Assembly (NCBI RefSeq): GCF_008802355.1
Contig: NZ_VZRA01000002.1
Span: forward strand, 529,642-593,641
Direction of reading: 5' to 3'
Length of the DNA: 64,000 bases
Source: Oryzomonas sagensis
Lineage (GTDB): Bacteria; Desulfobacterota; Desulfuromonadia; Geobacterales; Pseudopelobacteraceae
Shown here: in pieces, positions 44,717 through 52,651 of the stretch
Position numbering within the stretch: the first letter of the stretch is position 1
How the letters are laid out: each line of letters begins with the position of its first letter
Made by a program: the position numbers and the translations under genes
Notes under the pieces: generated by a model
The model's database searches: none
Told to the model about the DNA's origin: nothing
What the model saw: only the letters and a program-made list of their open reading frames with translations

Positions 44717-45733
44717 ATGGACACCGGTAACGAGACACCATCCTACAGCGCCATGCCGAGCGGGGAACTGCTGCGCAACTACCCCTGTGCCGAGGATTTT
44801 TTCACCGCCATGGGGCTGGCGCTGCCGCCGGCCGGTGAGTCGGTGGACGCCTATTTCGGGCGCATGACGCCCGATACGCTGGAAGAGCTGGGGGTGGAAC
44901 GCCGGGAGTTGGGGGAGCGGTTCGACGCCTTCATGGCCCTCTTGGTTTCGCTCCGGGAAAAGCACACCGGCCCGACCATCGATTCCATCACGATCCAGGG
45001 TGGCGTGGACAAGAGCGGCGCCGCCGAAGGGTTCGTGCTGACCGTCGCGCCGGGGGAGGTGCTCGCCATCGTCGGCCCGACCGGCTCCGGCAAGAGCCGT
45101 TTCCTGGCCGACATCGAATGGATGGCCCAGGGGGACACGCCCACCAGGCGCCGGGTGCTGATCAACGGGGCCGTGCCCGACCCGTCCCGCCGTTTTTCCC
45201 TGGAGCACAAGCTGGTGGCCCAGCTCTCCCAGAACATGAACTTCGTCATGGACCTGAGCGTGGAGGAGTTTATCGCCATGCACGCCGAGAGTCGCCTGGT
45301 GAACGACGTGGCCGGGATTACCCGCACCGTCATCGCAAAGGCCAACGAACTGGCCGGTGAGCAATTCTCGCCCCGGACCCCGGTCACGGCTCTGTCAGGC
45401 GGCCAATCGCGGGCGCTGATGATCGCCGACACCTCCTGCCTCAGTACCTCGCCCATCGTGCTCATCGATGAGATCGAAAACGCCGGCATCGACCGCAAAC
45501 GGGCGGTGCGGACCCTGGTGGACGAACGGAAGATCGTACTCATGGCCACCCACGACCCGATCCTGGCCCTCATGGGGGACCGGCGTTTGGTGTTCAAGAA
45601 CGGCGGCGTACGTGCGGTCATCGCCACCACGCCGGCTGAACGGGCCAACATGGCCGCCTTCGAGGAGATGGACGCCCGTTTGACCGCCGTGCGCAACGCG
45701 TTGCGCAACGGGGAGCTGATCGAGCATGTCTGA
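44717..45733 (+). CDS. Lone ABC-type ATPase with DUF1858-like N terminus
   Basis: 338 residues. The N-terminal 80 residues (LLRNYPCAEDFFTAMGLALP...) resemble the helical DUF1858/DUF542-type domain of the first operon protein. The ABC domain follows: Walker A GPTGSGKSRF (about 116-125), signature LSGGQSRALMIAD, Walker B IVLIDEIENAGIDR. The Asp-Glu and the H-loop (ATHDP) are intact, so it should hydrolyse ATP. No membrane permease is encoded nearby, so it is probably not a transporter component but a soluble energy-coupling protein. Confidence 0.85.
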   Translation: MDTGNETPSYSAMPSGELLRNYPCAEDFFTAMGLALPPAGESVDAYFGRMTPDTLEELGVERRELGERFDAFMALLVSLREKHTGPTIDSITIQGGVDKSGAAEGFVLTVAPGEVLAIVGPTGSGKSRFLADIEWMAQGDTPTRRRVLINGAVPDPSRRFSLEHKLVAQLSQNMNFVMDLSVEEFIAMHAESRLVNDVAGITRTVIAKANELAGEQFSPRTPVTALSGGQSRALMIADTSCLSTSPIVLIDEIENAGIDRKRAVRTLVDERKIVLMATHDPILALMGDRRLVFKNGGVRAVIATTPAERANMAAFEEMDARLTAVRNALRNGELIEHV

Positions 45734-45844
45734 TCGCTGTCGTCGGGCTTGATCATGACCGGCCGGGGCGGGGCGCGCATTGTGCCGGATTATGCGACGC
45801 CTTCCCCCCGCCCCGCGCCCCGTGGCGTACCATCTGCGGGCGTT

Positions 45845-46156
45845 TCAGCAGCTCTCCTCCTCGATTTTTTCCAAAAGTTCCAAAGCATCCTGGTCGTCGT
45901 AGGTCTCGAAGAGCTCCCTGATGTTATTGATATACGAGTGGATCAGGAACAGCTCGTCGAGGCAGCGGCCGCTGGTCTTGTCCGGCGCTCCCACGCTGTC
46001 CAGCTTTTCCTTGAACTTCTCCCAGAACGGATTGGTCCGTTCCGGGTCGTCGATATGCCGCCGCAGCATCGCCATCAGCACCCGGGAATTCTCGTCGCCG
46101 TTGATGCCGATAAAGGATACGTAGCGGTCCGGCTTTGCTGCTGTTGTTGCCTCCAT
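45845..46156 (-). CDS. cowN: N2-fixation sustaining protein CowN
   Basis: 103 residues. Matches the CowN family along its length: [60 protein letters not shown]. CowN binds Mo-nitrogenase and protects it from inhibition by carbon monoxide. AAAGGA precedes ATG. It converges on the three-gene operon. Its presence implies that the organism carries a nitrogenase, which is not in this window. Confidence 0.92.
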   Translation of the reverse strand: MEATTAAKPDRYVSFIGINGDENSRVLMAMLRRHIDDPERTNPFWEKFKEKLDSVGAPDKTSGRCLDELFLIHSYINNIRELFETYDDQDALELLEKIEEESC

Positions 46157-46227
46157 AAATTCATCCTTTCAGATGTAGTGTTTCCGATCCGGAATGGAGG
46201 GCTTTTTTGTCCAGGCAAGGAAATCAA

Positions 46228-46272
46228 GGGATTGCGCGGAGGCGTACTACTGTACGCCGCACAAGCAATCCC
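46228..46272. repeat. REP-like double hairpin
   Basis: Outer arms GGGATTGC and GCAATCCC enclose an inner hairpin GGCGTAC-TACT-GTACGCC. It lies between cowN and the FKBP gene. The sequence style is that of dispersed intergenic palindromes in Geobacteraceae; it may also act as a terminator or RNA-stability element for the FKBP transcript. Confidence 0.5.
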
Positions 46273-46319
46273 GAAGATTGACGCCGCATGGGCGAAAAAG
46301 AACCCTTTCCGGACGGAAA

Positions 46320-46748
46320 CTATTCGATGGCATCCAGCCGCAGGGCAAAGGTCAGGTCCAGCCCGGCCAGAGGGTGGTTGCCGTCCAGGGTTACCTCGGT
46401 CTCGGTGATCCCGGCGATCTGCATGACCCGTTCCCCGCCTCCCGAAAAGCCGATGCTGAGTTTTTGACCAACTATGATCTCTTTTTCAGCGGGGAAATGG
46501 GCCCGGTCCACCCGGAGGATGTTCTCGGGCACCCGCGGCCCATAGGCCTCGGCGGCCGGAATGAGGATATTGACCGTCTCTCCTACGGCCATGCCGACCA
46601 CGGCCCGTTCCAGGGCCGGAAAGACCTGATCCCGGCCGATGGTGAAGACGAGCGGCTCCTCGTCCGGGGTGCTGTGGAAGATGCGGCCGTTGTCGAGGGT
46701 CCCGATGTAGTGGACCGTTACGGTGCTGCCCTGTTGTGCCTGTGCCAT
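46320..46748 (-). CDS. FKBP-type peptidyl-prolyl isomerase, SlpA/SlyD-like
   Basis: 142 residues. The FKBP core starts GSTVTVHYIGTLDNGRIFHST, followed by the insert-in-flap domain (YGPRVPENI) and ends NHPLAGLDLTFALRL. The metal-binding His-rich tail of SlyD is absent, so it is closer to SlpA/FkpB. It would act as a cytoplasmic folding catalyst and chaperone. The start MAQAQQ has AAGGAG upstream; an N-terminal extension by 48 codons is not supported. Stands alone between cowN and the NifX-like gene. Confidence 0.92.
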   Translation of the reverse strand: MAQAQQGSTVTVHYIGTLDNGRIFHSTPDEEPLVFTIGRDQVFPALERAVVGMAVGETVNILIPAAEAYGPRVPENILRVDRAHFPAEKEIIVGQKLSIGFSGGGERVMQIAGITETEVTLDGNHPLAGLDLTFALRLDAIE

Positions 46749-46912
46749 GTTGCGTCTCCTTGCAAGCGGGTGCTCAGCTGTTGTTGCATATGATTCTATG
46801 CAACATGTCGGCCGAGATGCCTTTTGAATACGGTTTCTTCGACGACGCCCCTGGCGCCGTGCGGACAGCAAGGCTGCCCTATAATGGGGCATGTACGCGG
46901 GACTTGACTATT

Positions 46913-46936
46913 CGTTATGCAGCATATAATATGCCG
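46913..46936 (+). promoter_or_regulatory. ModE-operator-like site 1
   Basis: CGTTATG-N10-TATGCCG. Compared with CGTTATA-N10-TATAACG, the spacing is exact and about 11-12 of 14 half-site bases fit. It lies in the promoter region of the NifX-like gene at 47309. Confidence 0.4.
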
Positions 46937-47002
46937 CCCGTCGTTTTGTTTGCATAACTATATGAATTAATAATGTAATTATGCTTCAATGATTTTGGCA
47001 TG

Positions 47003-47026
47003 TGTTATGTATTTATCTATATAGCG
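47003..47026 (-). promoter_or_regulatory. ModE-operator-like site 2
   Basis: On the minus strand CGCTATA-N10-CATAACA. The spacing of 10 and 11-12 of 14 half-site bases match the known CGTTATA-N10-(T/C)ATAACG form. Centred 90 bases from site 1. Confidence 0.45.
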
Positions 47027-47308
47027 CCCGAAGGTGTTGCGAGCGAGAATGGCTATATTCCGCCGCAACGTGATTCGGGTGCCGGTAAGGCGACAGGGAG
47101 GTCGCGCGCGGCGCCCGTTGGTGTGCGCTGCCATTGGTGGATGCGGTAACGGCGTTGCCATGGATGAATGGAGCGCCTCTTTCCGAATATGCACGATGTA
47201 CCATGCTCACCGTGTCTGCGTGGGCACACGGGAAATGCACGCGCGGCCGGTGGCAAACTGCGGCACTGCGGGGGCGCCGGCGGCGTAAGGCCTTGGAAGG
47301 GAGACAGT

Positions 47309-47686
47309 ATGAAGGTCGCTTTCACCACCTCGACCGGCGTCGAGGTCGATCTGAATTTCCGCACATCCACCAGTTTCACCGTCTGGGACGTGAGGCCGGA
47401 CGAGGCGTACTACGTAACAACGGTACGGATCACAGACGATGCGGGGTGCGAGGATGACAGGATCGCCATCCGCGTCAAAGCGCTCAGCGGATGCTCCATC
47501 GTGTGCGCCCGGGAGATCAATGGCCCGGCGGCGGCCAAGCTGGCGGCCGGGGGCATCCACCCTCTGAAGGCCGGCGTGGCCACCCCCGTGGAGGAGATCA
47601 TCGGCAGGTTGAAGAACGTGCTGCGGGGGGCCCCGGCACCCTGGATTCGCAAGGCGCAGATAGGGAACGACTTTGTTGCGGGGTGA
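47309..47686 (+). CDS. NifX/NafY-family nitrogenase cofactor-binding protein
   Basis: 125 residues forming one dinitrogenase iron-molybdenum cofactor-binding domain (NifX, NafY and NifB C-terminal fold). Visible signatures are MKVAFTTSTGVEVDLNFRTS, the redox-like Cys pair in LSGCSIVCAREINGPAAAKL and the end HPLKAGVATPVEEIIGRL. It would carry NifB-co or FeMo-co between NifB, NifEN and nitrogenase. AAGGGAG precedes ATG. No nif structural genes lie in the window. It lies 189 bases before the porin gene with a terminator between. Confidence 0.88.
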   Translation: MKVAFTTSTGVEVDLNFRTSTSFTVWDVRPDEAYYVTTVRITDDAGCEDDRIAIRVKALSGCSIVCAREINGPAAAKLAAGGIHPLKAGVATPVEEIIGRLKNVLRGAPAPWIRKAQIGNDFVAG

Positions 47687-47775
47687 CATACCCGCTCAGG
47701 GGCGTTTTCCCAAGGATTACGTTGACCTGTACGCACGCCGTACAAGGCTCACTTTGTGGGCCTCCTTCATGTGGT

Positions 47776-47799
47776 GGGGGGAGCGATCCCCCCTTTTTT
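47776..47799 (+). terminator. Intrinsic terminator after the NifX-like gene
   Basis: A 6-bp G/C stem (GGGGGG-AGCGAT-CCCCCC) is followed by six T residues, about 90 bases after the stop codon and before the porin gene. Confidence 0.75.
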
Positions 47800-47874
47800 C
47801 ATGCAGGGGCGGCGGGCGCATTTCGCGGGATGAATGGCGCGCCCCCGGGCGCGTATAAAACAAAGGAGGTTGGT

Positions 47875-49191
47875 ATGAAAAGGTTGGGAATTTTGTTGGG
47901 GGTTGCCCTGATCGCGGCCCAGGCCGGCACGGCTTCGGCACGGAGTCTGGAGGATGTGCTGAAGGAAAAGGGGGTCATCACCGAGGAGGATTACAAGGAA
48001 ATCCAGAAGAGCAGCCCGATCAAGTACAAGTTGGGCGAAGGGTTCAACTTTACCTCGGCCGACGGGAAGTTCAGCACCTCCATCGGCGGTGTGTATCAGC
48101 TCCGCTACACCCTGATGGATCTGGATGATGCCAACAACACCGCCGCCAAGCAGGCCCAGGATTCCAGCAAATTCGAGTTGCGGCGCATCAAGCTGGTTGC
48201 CAACGGCTATGCCTATTCCCCGGACCTGACCTACAAGATGACGATCAACTTCGCCAACATCGCCGGCGGCACCACCAGCAACGGCGGTCTTCTGGAAGAG
48301 ACCTACGTGAACTACCGCCTGCTGAACGAGGTGCAGTTCCGTTTCGGCCAGGACAAGGTCCAGTTCGGCCGCCAGTGGATCACCTCCTCCGCGGCGCAGC
48401 AGTTCGTGGACGCCTCGGCGGTGACCAACGCCTTCGTGCCCGGGTATGACACCGGGGTGATGATCCACGGCAAGATCGCCGGCGGACTCGTCAACTACAA
48501 CATCGCCGGCTACGGCGGGGTAGGGCAGAACACCTACCGCAGCACCACGGACAACGCCTTTGCGGCGCGCCTCACCGTCAACCCCCTGGGCGACGTGAAA
48601 TACACCGAATCCGACGTGGAGTACAGCAAGAGCCCGCTGGTCTCCGTGGGCGCCGACTTCTACCGGAACACCCTGAGCGCCACCGAAGTCAATACCACCA
48701 ACACCGCCACCGGCAACAACCTCAGCTTTGCCAAGAGCACCAGCTGGTACGGGCTTGGCAAGGGCCTCCTGCCCGCGGCCAGGGCGTTCAGCGCCGGCGA
48801 GGCGCTGGACTTCAACATGGCCAGCGTGGATGCGGCCTTCAAATGGCGCGGCTTCTCGGCCACGGGCGAGTACTTCTTCGCCGAGGCCGACGGCCAGACG
48901 ACCAGCCACAAGCTGCGCGGTCAGGGCTTCTACGCCCAGGCCGGCTACTTCGTGATCCCGAAGAAGGTGGAGGTGGCCTACCGCTATTCCTACATCGACC
49001 CGAACCGCGACGCGGTGAACGACCTGTGGGTTGAGAACACCGGTGCGGTGTCGTGGTACGTGAACAACCAAAACCTGAAGGTCCAGGCGGACTACACCAA
49101 TGTCCACAAGCAGGCGGCCATCGCCTCCACAAGCGGCAAGAACGTCACCGACGATCAGCAGGTGCGTTTCCAGGTCCAGATGCTGTTCTGA
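47875..49191 (+). CDS. OprO/OprP-type outer-membrane porin
   Basis: 438 residues. A signal peptide (cleaved near GTASA) precedes a short helical segment (LEDVLKEKGVITEEDYKEI) seen in deltaproteobacterial porins, and then a 16-strand-type barrel with alternating aromatic and polar residues ending QVRFQVQMLF. It belongs to the phosphate-selective porin O/P family. The perfect AAAGGAGG site supports the start. Its place between a NifX-like gene and modE suggests that molybdate or another oxyanion is the substrate; that is inference. Confidence 0.9.
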   Translation: MKRLGILLGVALIAAQAGTASARSLEDVLKEKGVITEEDYKEIQKSSPIKYKLGEGFNFTSADGKFSTSIGGVYQLRYTLMDLDDANNTAAKQAQDSSKFELRRIKLVANGYAYSPDLTYKMTINFANIAGGTTSNGGLLEETYVNYRLLNEVQFRFGQDKVQFGRQWITSSAAQQFVDASAVTNAFVPGYDTGVMIHGKIAGGLVNYNIAGYGGVGQNTYRSTTDNAFAARLTVNPLGDVKYTESDVEYSKSPLVSVGADFYRNTLSATEVNTTNTATGNNLSFAKSTSWYGLGKGLLPAARAFSAGEALDFNMASVDAAFKWRGFSATGEYFFAEADGQTTSHKLRGQGFYAQAGYFVIPKKVEVAYRYSYIDPNRDAVNDLWVENTGAVSWYVNNQNLKVQADYTNVHKQAAIASTSGKNVTDDQQVRFQVQMLF

Positions 49192-49212
49192 TTCAACTCA
49201 TCGGGAATACAT

Positions 49213-49250
49213 CCGGCAGGCTGCGCCACGTTCGGCAGCCTGCCGGGCTG
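49213..49250 (+). terminator. Intrinsic terminator of the porin gene
   Basis: A perfect 12-bp stem (CCGGCAGGCTGC with GCAGCCTGCCGG), 10-base loop, followed by a weak T/A-rich tail, 21 bases after the stop. Confidence 0.7.
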
Positions 49251-49267
49251 AATTTATAGTAATGCGC

Positions 49268-49295
49268 TTTACATGGGTGGTGATCCCGGTATAAT
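49268..49295 (+). promoter_or_regulatory. modE: Sigma-70 promoter of modE
   Basis: TTTACA (-35) and TATAAT (-10) are separated by 16 bases, 68 bases before the modE start codon. The -10 matches the consensus fully. Confidence 0.65.
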
Positions 49296-49363
49296 TTTAA
49301 CCAATAGGGCACGAAATTCCGTGCCGGTCGCCGCGAGTTTTTTGCGCACAGGGGTATCGTGTT

Positions 49364-50179
49364 ATGAAATGTTCACAGGAAGGTGCCAAGCTGGAGCTCT
49401 CCGGGGCCGTCTGGCTGAACAAGGAAGACCGGAAGTTCCTGGGGGGCGACCGGATCAGTCTGCTGGAGCAGATCGGCGAGCTGGGCTCGATCACCAAGGC
49501 TGCGAAGGCGGTCGGCGTCAGCTACAAAACCGCCTGGGACCTGGTGAACATGATCAACAACCTGGCCGACAAGCCCTTGGTCGATCGTTTGACCGGGGGC
49601 AAGGGCGGGGGAGGGACCACCCTCACCGCCGAGGGGAAGAAGGTCCTGCGGGAGTTTCAGATCATCCAGGAAGAGCATCGCAAGTTTTTGGGCAATATCG
49701 CCGAGAAACTGGGCGATGCCGACAGCCTGTACCAACTACTGAGGAGGATTGCCATGAAAGTCAGCGCGCGTAACGTATTTGCCGGAACCGTGGCCAGGAT
49801 CGTCAAGGGTGCGGTCAATGCCGAGGTCGACCTGACCCTCAAGGGGGGAGCCACCATCGCGGCTGTCGTCACCAACGGCGCCGTCGATAACCTGGGATTG
49901 GCGGTGGGGAAAGAGGCCTATGCCATCATCAAGGCCAGTTCGGTCATCGTCGGCATCGATCTGCACGATGCCAAGCTCAGCGCCCGGAACCTGATGTGCG
50001 GCACGGTCGCCAAGGTCATCGAGGGGCCGGTCAGCGCCGAGGTGGATGTGGAAGTGGGGGGCGGCAACACCGTCAGCGCCGTCATCACCCATGAGAGCAG
50101 CAGAAACCTGGGCCTGACCGTGGGCGGCCATGCCTGTGTCATCTTCAAGGCCTCCAGCGTCATCATTGGCGTGAGTTGA
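49364..50179 (+). CDS. modE: Molybdate-responsive regulator ModE with two Mop domains
   Basis: 271 residues. An N-terminal LysR-like winged helix (about 20-115, recognition helix region ITKAAKAVGVSYKTAWDL) precedes two tandem Mop/TOBE molybdate-binding domains, each starting with SARN (about 130-195 and 203-268). Molybdate-bound ModE dimers normally repress molybdate uptake genes and activate molybdoenzyme genes. A clear operator lies upstream of modD. The GC content and RBS (AGGGG) are ordinary. It has its own promoter and terminates or reads through into the modD region. Confidence 0.95.
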   Translation: MKCSQEGAKLELSGAVWLNKEDRKFLGGDRISLLEQIGELGSITKAAKAVGVSYKTAWDLVNMINNLADKPLVDRLTGGKGGGGTTLTAEGKKVLREFQIIQEEHRKFLGNIAEKLGDADSLYQLLRRIAMKVSARNVFAGTVARIVKGAVNAEVDLTLKGGATIAAVVTNGAVDNLGLAVGKEAYAIIKASSVIVGIDLHDAKLSARNLMCGTVAKVIEGPVSAEVDVEVGGGNTVSAVITHESSRNLGLTVGGHACVIFKASSVIIGVS

Positions 50180-50241
50180 GCCGTACGCCGCAAGGAATAT
50201 CCACGAGGGGCATCAACGGCGCTGCCCCTTTTTTGTGCATT

Positions 50242-50267
50242 CCGTTATATTTTAAGCACTATAACGG
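50242..50267 (+). promoter_or_regulatory. ModE operator upstream of modD
   Basis: CCGTTATA-N10-TATAACGG is a perfect 8-bp inverted repeat with the spacing of the E. coli modA operator. It lies 20 bases before the modD start and should repress modD-modABC when molybdate is plentiful. Confidence 0.85.
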
Positions 50268-50286
50268 ACAAACGAAGGAGGACGCC

Positions 50287-51141
50287 ATGCTTGCCTGTCT
50301 GTCTGACGGGGAGATCGAACGTTTTTTGGAAGAGGATCTTCCCTATGGCGATTTGACCACCCATGTGCTCGGCATCGGCCACCAGCCGGGCACCATCGCC
50401 TTTGCCACCCGCGAGGACACGACCCTCTGCTGCACCGAGGAGGCGGGCCGGGTGCTGGAAAAATGCGGCTGCCGCATTTCGACCCTGGAGCCGAGCGGGA
50501 CGCGCTGTGCCCCCGGCACGGTCTTTCTGGCCGCCGCAGGAACGGCACAGGCCCTGCATGCCGGTTGGAAGGTCGCCCTGAACCTGTTGGAGTACGCCTC
50601 GGGCATCGCCTCCCGGACCGCCAGGATCGTCCGGGCCGCCCGAGAGGTAAATCCGGGCGTCGTCGTGGTGACCACCCGCAAGTCCTTTCCCGGCACCAAA
50701 AAGATCGCCATCAAAGCCATCTGCGCCGGCGGGGCGCTGCCCCATCGCCTGGGGCTGTCGGAAACCGTGCTGGTATTCAAGCAGCACACCGCCTTTCTGG
50801 GGGGGCTGGATGCGTTTCTGGCGGGTATTGCCGATCTGCGGGCCGGGGCGCCGGAAAACCGGATCATCGTCGAGGCGGAGAACGCCGCGGAGGCGCTACG
50901 CATTGCCGGGGCCGGGGTGGATGTGGTCCAGGTGGACAAGCTGCCGCCCGCCGAGTTGCGGCACCTGGTGGCGGATGTGCGCACCAGGGGGCGGCAGGTG
51001 AAAATCTCCGCGGCAGGCGGCATCAACGAGGGAAACGTGGCGGAATATGCCGCCACCGGTGTGGACATCATCGTCCTCTCGTCGGTCTACTTCGGCAAGC
51101 CTGCGGATATCGGCGTCCAACTGGTTCCCCGTGGGGAGTGA
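50287..51141 (+). CDS. modD: ModD, NadC-like molybdenum-uptake-associated protein
   Basis: 284 residues. A paralog of quinolinate phosphoribosyltransferase: the segments EEDLPYGDLTTHVLG, then ASGIASRTARIVRAAREVNP and TTRKSFPGTKKIAIKA match. The active-site Arg and Lys pattern of NadC is only partly kept. ModD genes accompany mod operons in many bacteria; the reaction is not established. GGAGG precedes ATG and the ModE operator lies immediately upstream. It begins the modDABC transcript, 67 bases before modA. Confidence 0.9.
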   Translation: MLACLSDGEIERFLEEDLPYGDLTTHVLGIGHQPGTIAFATREDTTLCCTEEAGRVLEKCGCRISTLEPSGTRCAPGTVFLAAAGTAQALHAGWKVALNLLEYASGIASRTARIVRAAREVNPGVVVVTTRKSFPGTKKIAIKAICAGGALPHRLGLSETVLVFKQHTAFLGGLDAFLAGIADLRAGAPENRIIVEAENAAEALRIAGAGVDVVQVDKLPPAELRHLVADVRTRGRQVKISAAGGINEGNVAEYAATGVDIIVLSSVYFGKPADIGVQLVPRGE

Positions 51142-51208
51142 AGGAACATCGTTACGCTCTGCGGGGCTGAAATTACTACAACACTAACGTCTTTATACGG
51201 AGATCATC

Positions 51209-51955
51209 ATGAATCGAATCGTATCTACCCTGGTTGTCGCACTGGCCTGTCTGCTGCCCGTAACCGCCCTGGCCGGCGAGATCAACCTGTTTGTGGCGGC
51301 CAGCATGCGGGAGGTTGTCAATGAGTTGTCCGCCGACTTTGCCATGAAGAACAGCGGCGTGACCTTCAAGAAAAACTACGGCGCCTCCGGTGCCCTGGCC
51401 AAGCAGATCGAGAACGGCGCTCCGGCGGATATCTTCATCTCGGCCAACGTGGAGTGGATGGATTACATGAAGAAAAAGAAACTGGCCGACGACAGGAGCG
51501 TTGCCACCTTTGCCTACAATTCCCTGGTGTTCGCCGGTCGGCCGGGAGTGAAGGCCGCCAGCCTGCATGACGTGACCAAGTTGGAGAAGATCGCCATCGG
51601 CAGCCCCAAGAGCGTGCCGGCCGGGGAATACGCCACCGAGGCCTTCCGGAAGGCCGAGATCGACAAGCAGCTGGAGAAGAAGCTGGTCATGGCCAAGGAC
51701 GTGCGCGAGTGCCTGCTGTACGCCGACCGGGGCGAGGTCGACGGCGCCTTCGTTTATAAAACCGACGCCCTGCAGGTGGCCAAGAGCGCCAAGATCCTGT
51801 TCACGGTGCCCCAGCAGTACTACCCGCGGGTTACCTACCCCATGGCCCTGACCGTGACCGGCGGCAAGAAGGCCGAGGCCGCAGGTTTCTATCGGTTCCT
51901 GCAGTCTGCAGAGGCTAAGGCCGTCCTTGCCAAACACGGCTTTCTCGTGAAATAG
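51209..51955 (+). CDS. modA: Molybdate ABC transporter, periplasmic binding protein
   Basis: 248 residues with a signal peptide (cleaved near ALAGE). The ModA signatures FVAASMREVVNEL, then NYGASGALAKQIENGAPADIF and the anion-binding Ser/Asp/Tyr residues are present. It captures molybdate or tungstate in the periplasm and hands it to ModB. GGAGAT precedes ATG. Eight bases separate it from modB. Confidence 0.95.
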   Translation: MNRIVSTLVVALACLLPVTALAGEINLFVAASMREVVNELSADFAMKNSGVTFKKNYGASGALAKQIENGAPADIFISANVEWMDYMKKKKLADDRSVATFAYNSLVFAGRPGVKAASLHDVTKLEKIAIGSPKSVPAGEYATEAFRKAEIDKQLEKKLVMAKDVRECLLYADRGEVDGAFVYKTDALQVAKSAKILFTVPQQYYPRVTYPMALTVTGGKKAEAAGFYRFLQSAEAKAVLAKHGFLVK

Positions 51956-51963
51956 GGTACGGC

Positions 51964-52650
51964 ATGCCGATTTTTACCTCCGCCGAATATATGGCCATCC
52001 TGCTGTCGCTCAAGGTGTCGGTCGTGGCGACGCTGGTATCGCTCCCCTTCGGTTTTGCGGTCGCCTATCTCATGACCTACCGGCGGTTCCGGGGGAGGGT
52101 CGCGCTGGACGTGGCGGTCAATCTCCCCCTGACCCTGCCGCCGGTGGTGATAGGGTATATCCTGTTGCTGCTCCTGGGGCAGAAGGGTTTTATCGGGCAG
52201 CATCTGTTGCAGCCGCTCGGCATCACGCTGATTTTCACGTGGAAGGCCGCGGTCATCGCCACGGCCGTGGTCGGCTTTCCCCTCATGGTCCGGTCGATCC
52301 GCCTGGGCATGGAAAGCGTTGACGAACGGCTCATCCAGGCCGCCCGCACCCTGGGCGCCGGATGGCTCGACACCATTGTGACCGTGATCATCCCGCTCTC
52401 GTTCCGCGGGATCGTTGCCGGGTCGGCGCTCATGTTCGCCCGCGGCCTGGGGGAGTTCGGGGCGACCATCGTGGTGGCCGGCAATATCCCCGGCGTGACC
52501 CAGACCATTCCCCTGGCCATCTACGAGTACACCAGTTCCCCCGACGGCGATCGCATGGCCCTGGCCCTGTGCCTGGTGTCGATCCTCCTCTCGGTGGTCG
52601 TGCTCCTGCTCCACGAATATCTCAACCGCCGCATCGCCAAGGCCGACTGA
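51964..52650 (+). CDS. modB: Molybdate ABC transporter, permease
   Basis: 228 residues with about five or six transmembrane helices. It carries the EAA-type loop for ModC contact (EAARTLGAGWLDTIVTVIIP) and the family segment LPPVVIGYILLLLLG. It transports molybdate across the inner membrane. The stop lies one base before the modC ATG. Confidence 0.95.
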   Translation: MPIFTSAEYMAILLSLKVSVVATLVSLPFGFAVAYLMTYRRFRGRVALDVAVNLPLTLPPVVIGYILLLLLGQKGFIGQHLLQPLGITLIFTWKAAVIATAVVGFPLMVRSIRLGMESVDERLIQAARTLGAGWLDTIVTVIIPLSFRGIVAGSALMFARGLGEFGATIVVAGNIPGVTQTIPLAIYEYTSSPDGDRMALALCLVSILLSVVVLLLHEYLNRRIAKAD

Positions 52651-52651
52651 C

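Larger units (their letters stand above)
46749..47308. other. Divergent intergenic region with ModE-like sites
   Basis: 560 bases between the FKBP and NifX-like genes, AT-rich between 46900 and 47030. Two ModE-operator-like sequences (46913-46936 and 47003-47026) lie in this AT-rich part. The right half is GC-rich without a supported gene; nothing else was recognised. Confidence 0.45.
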
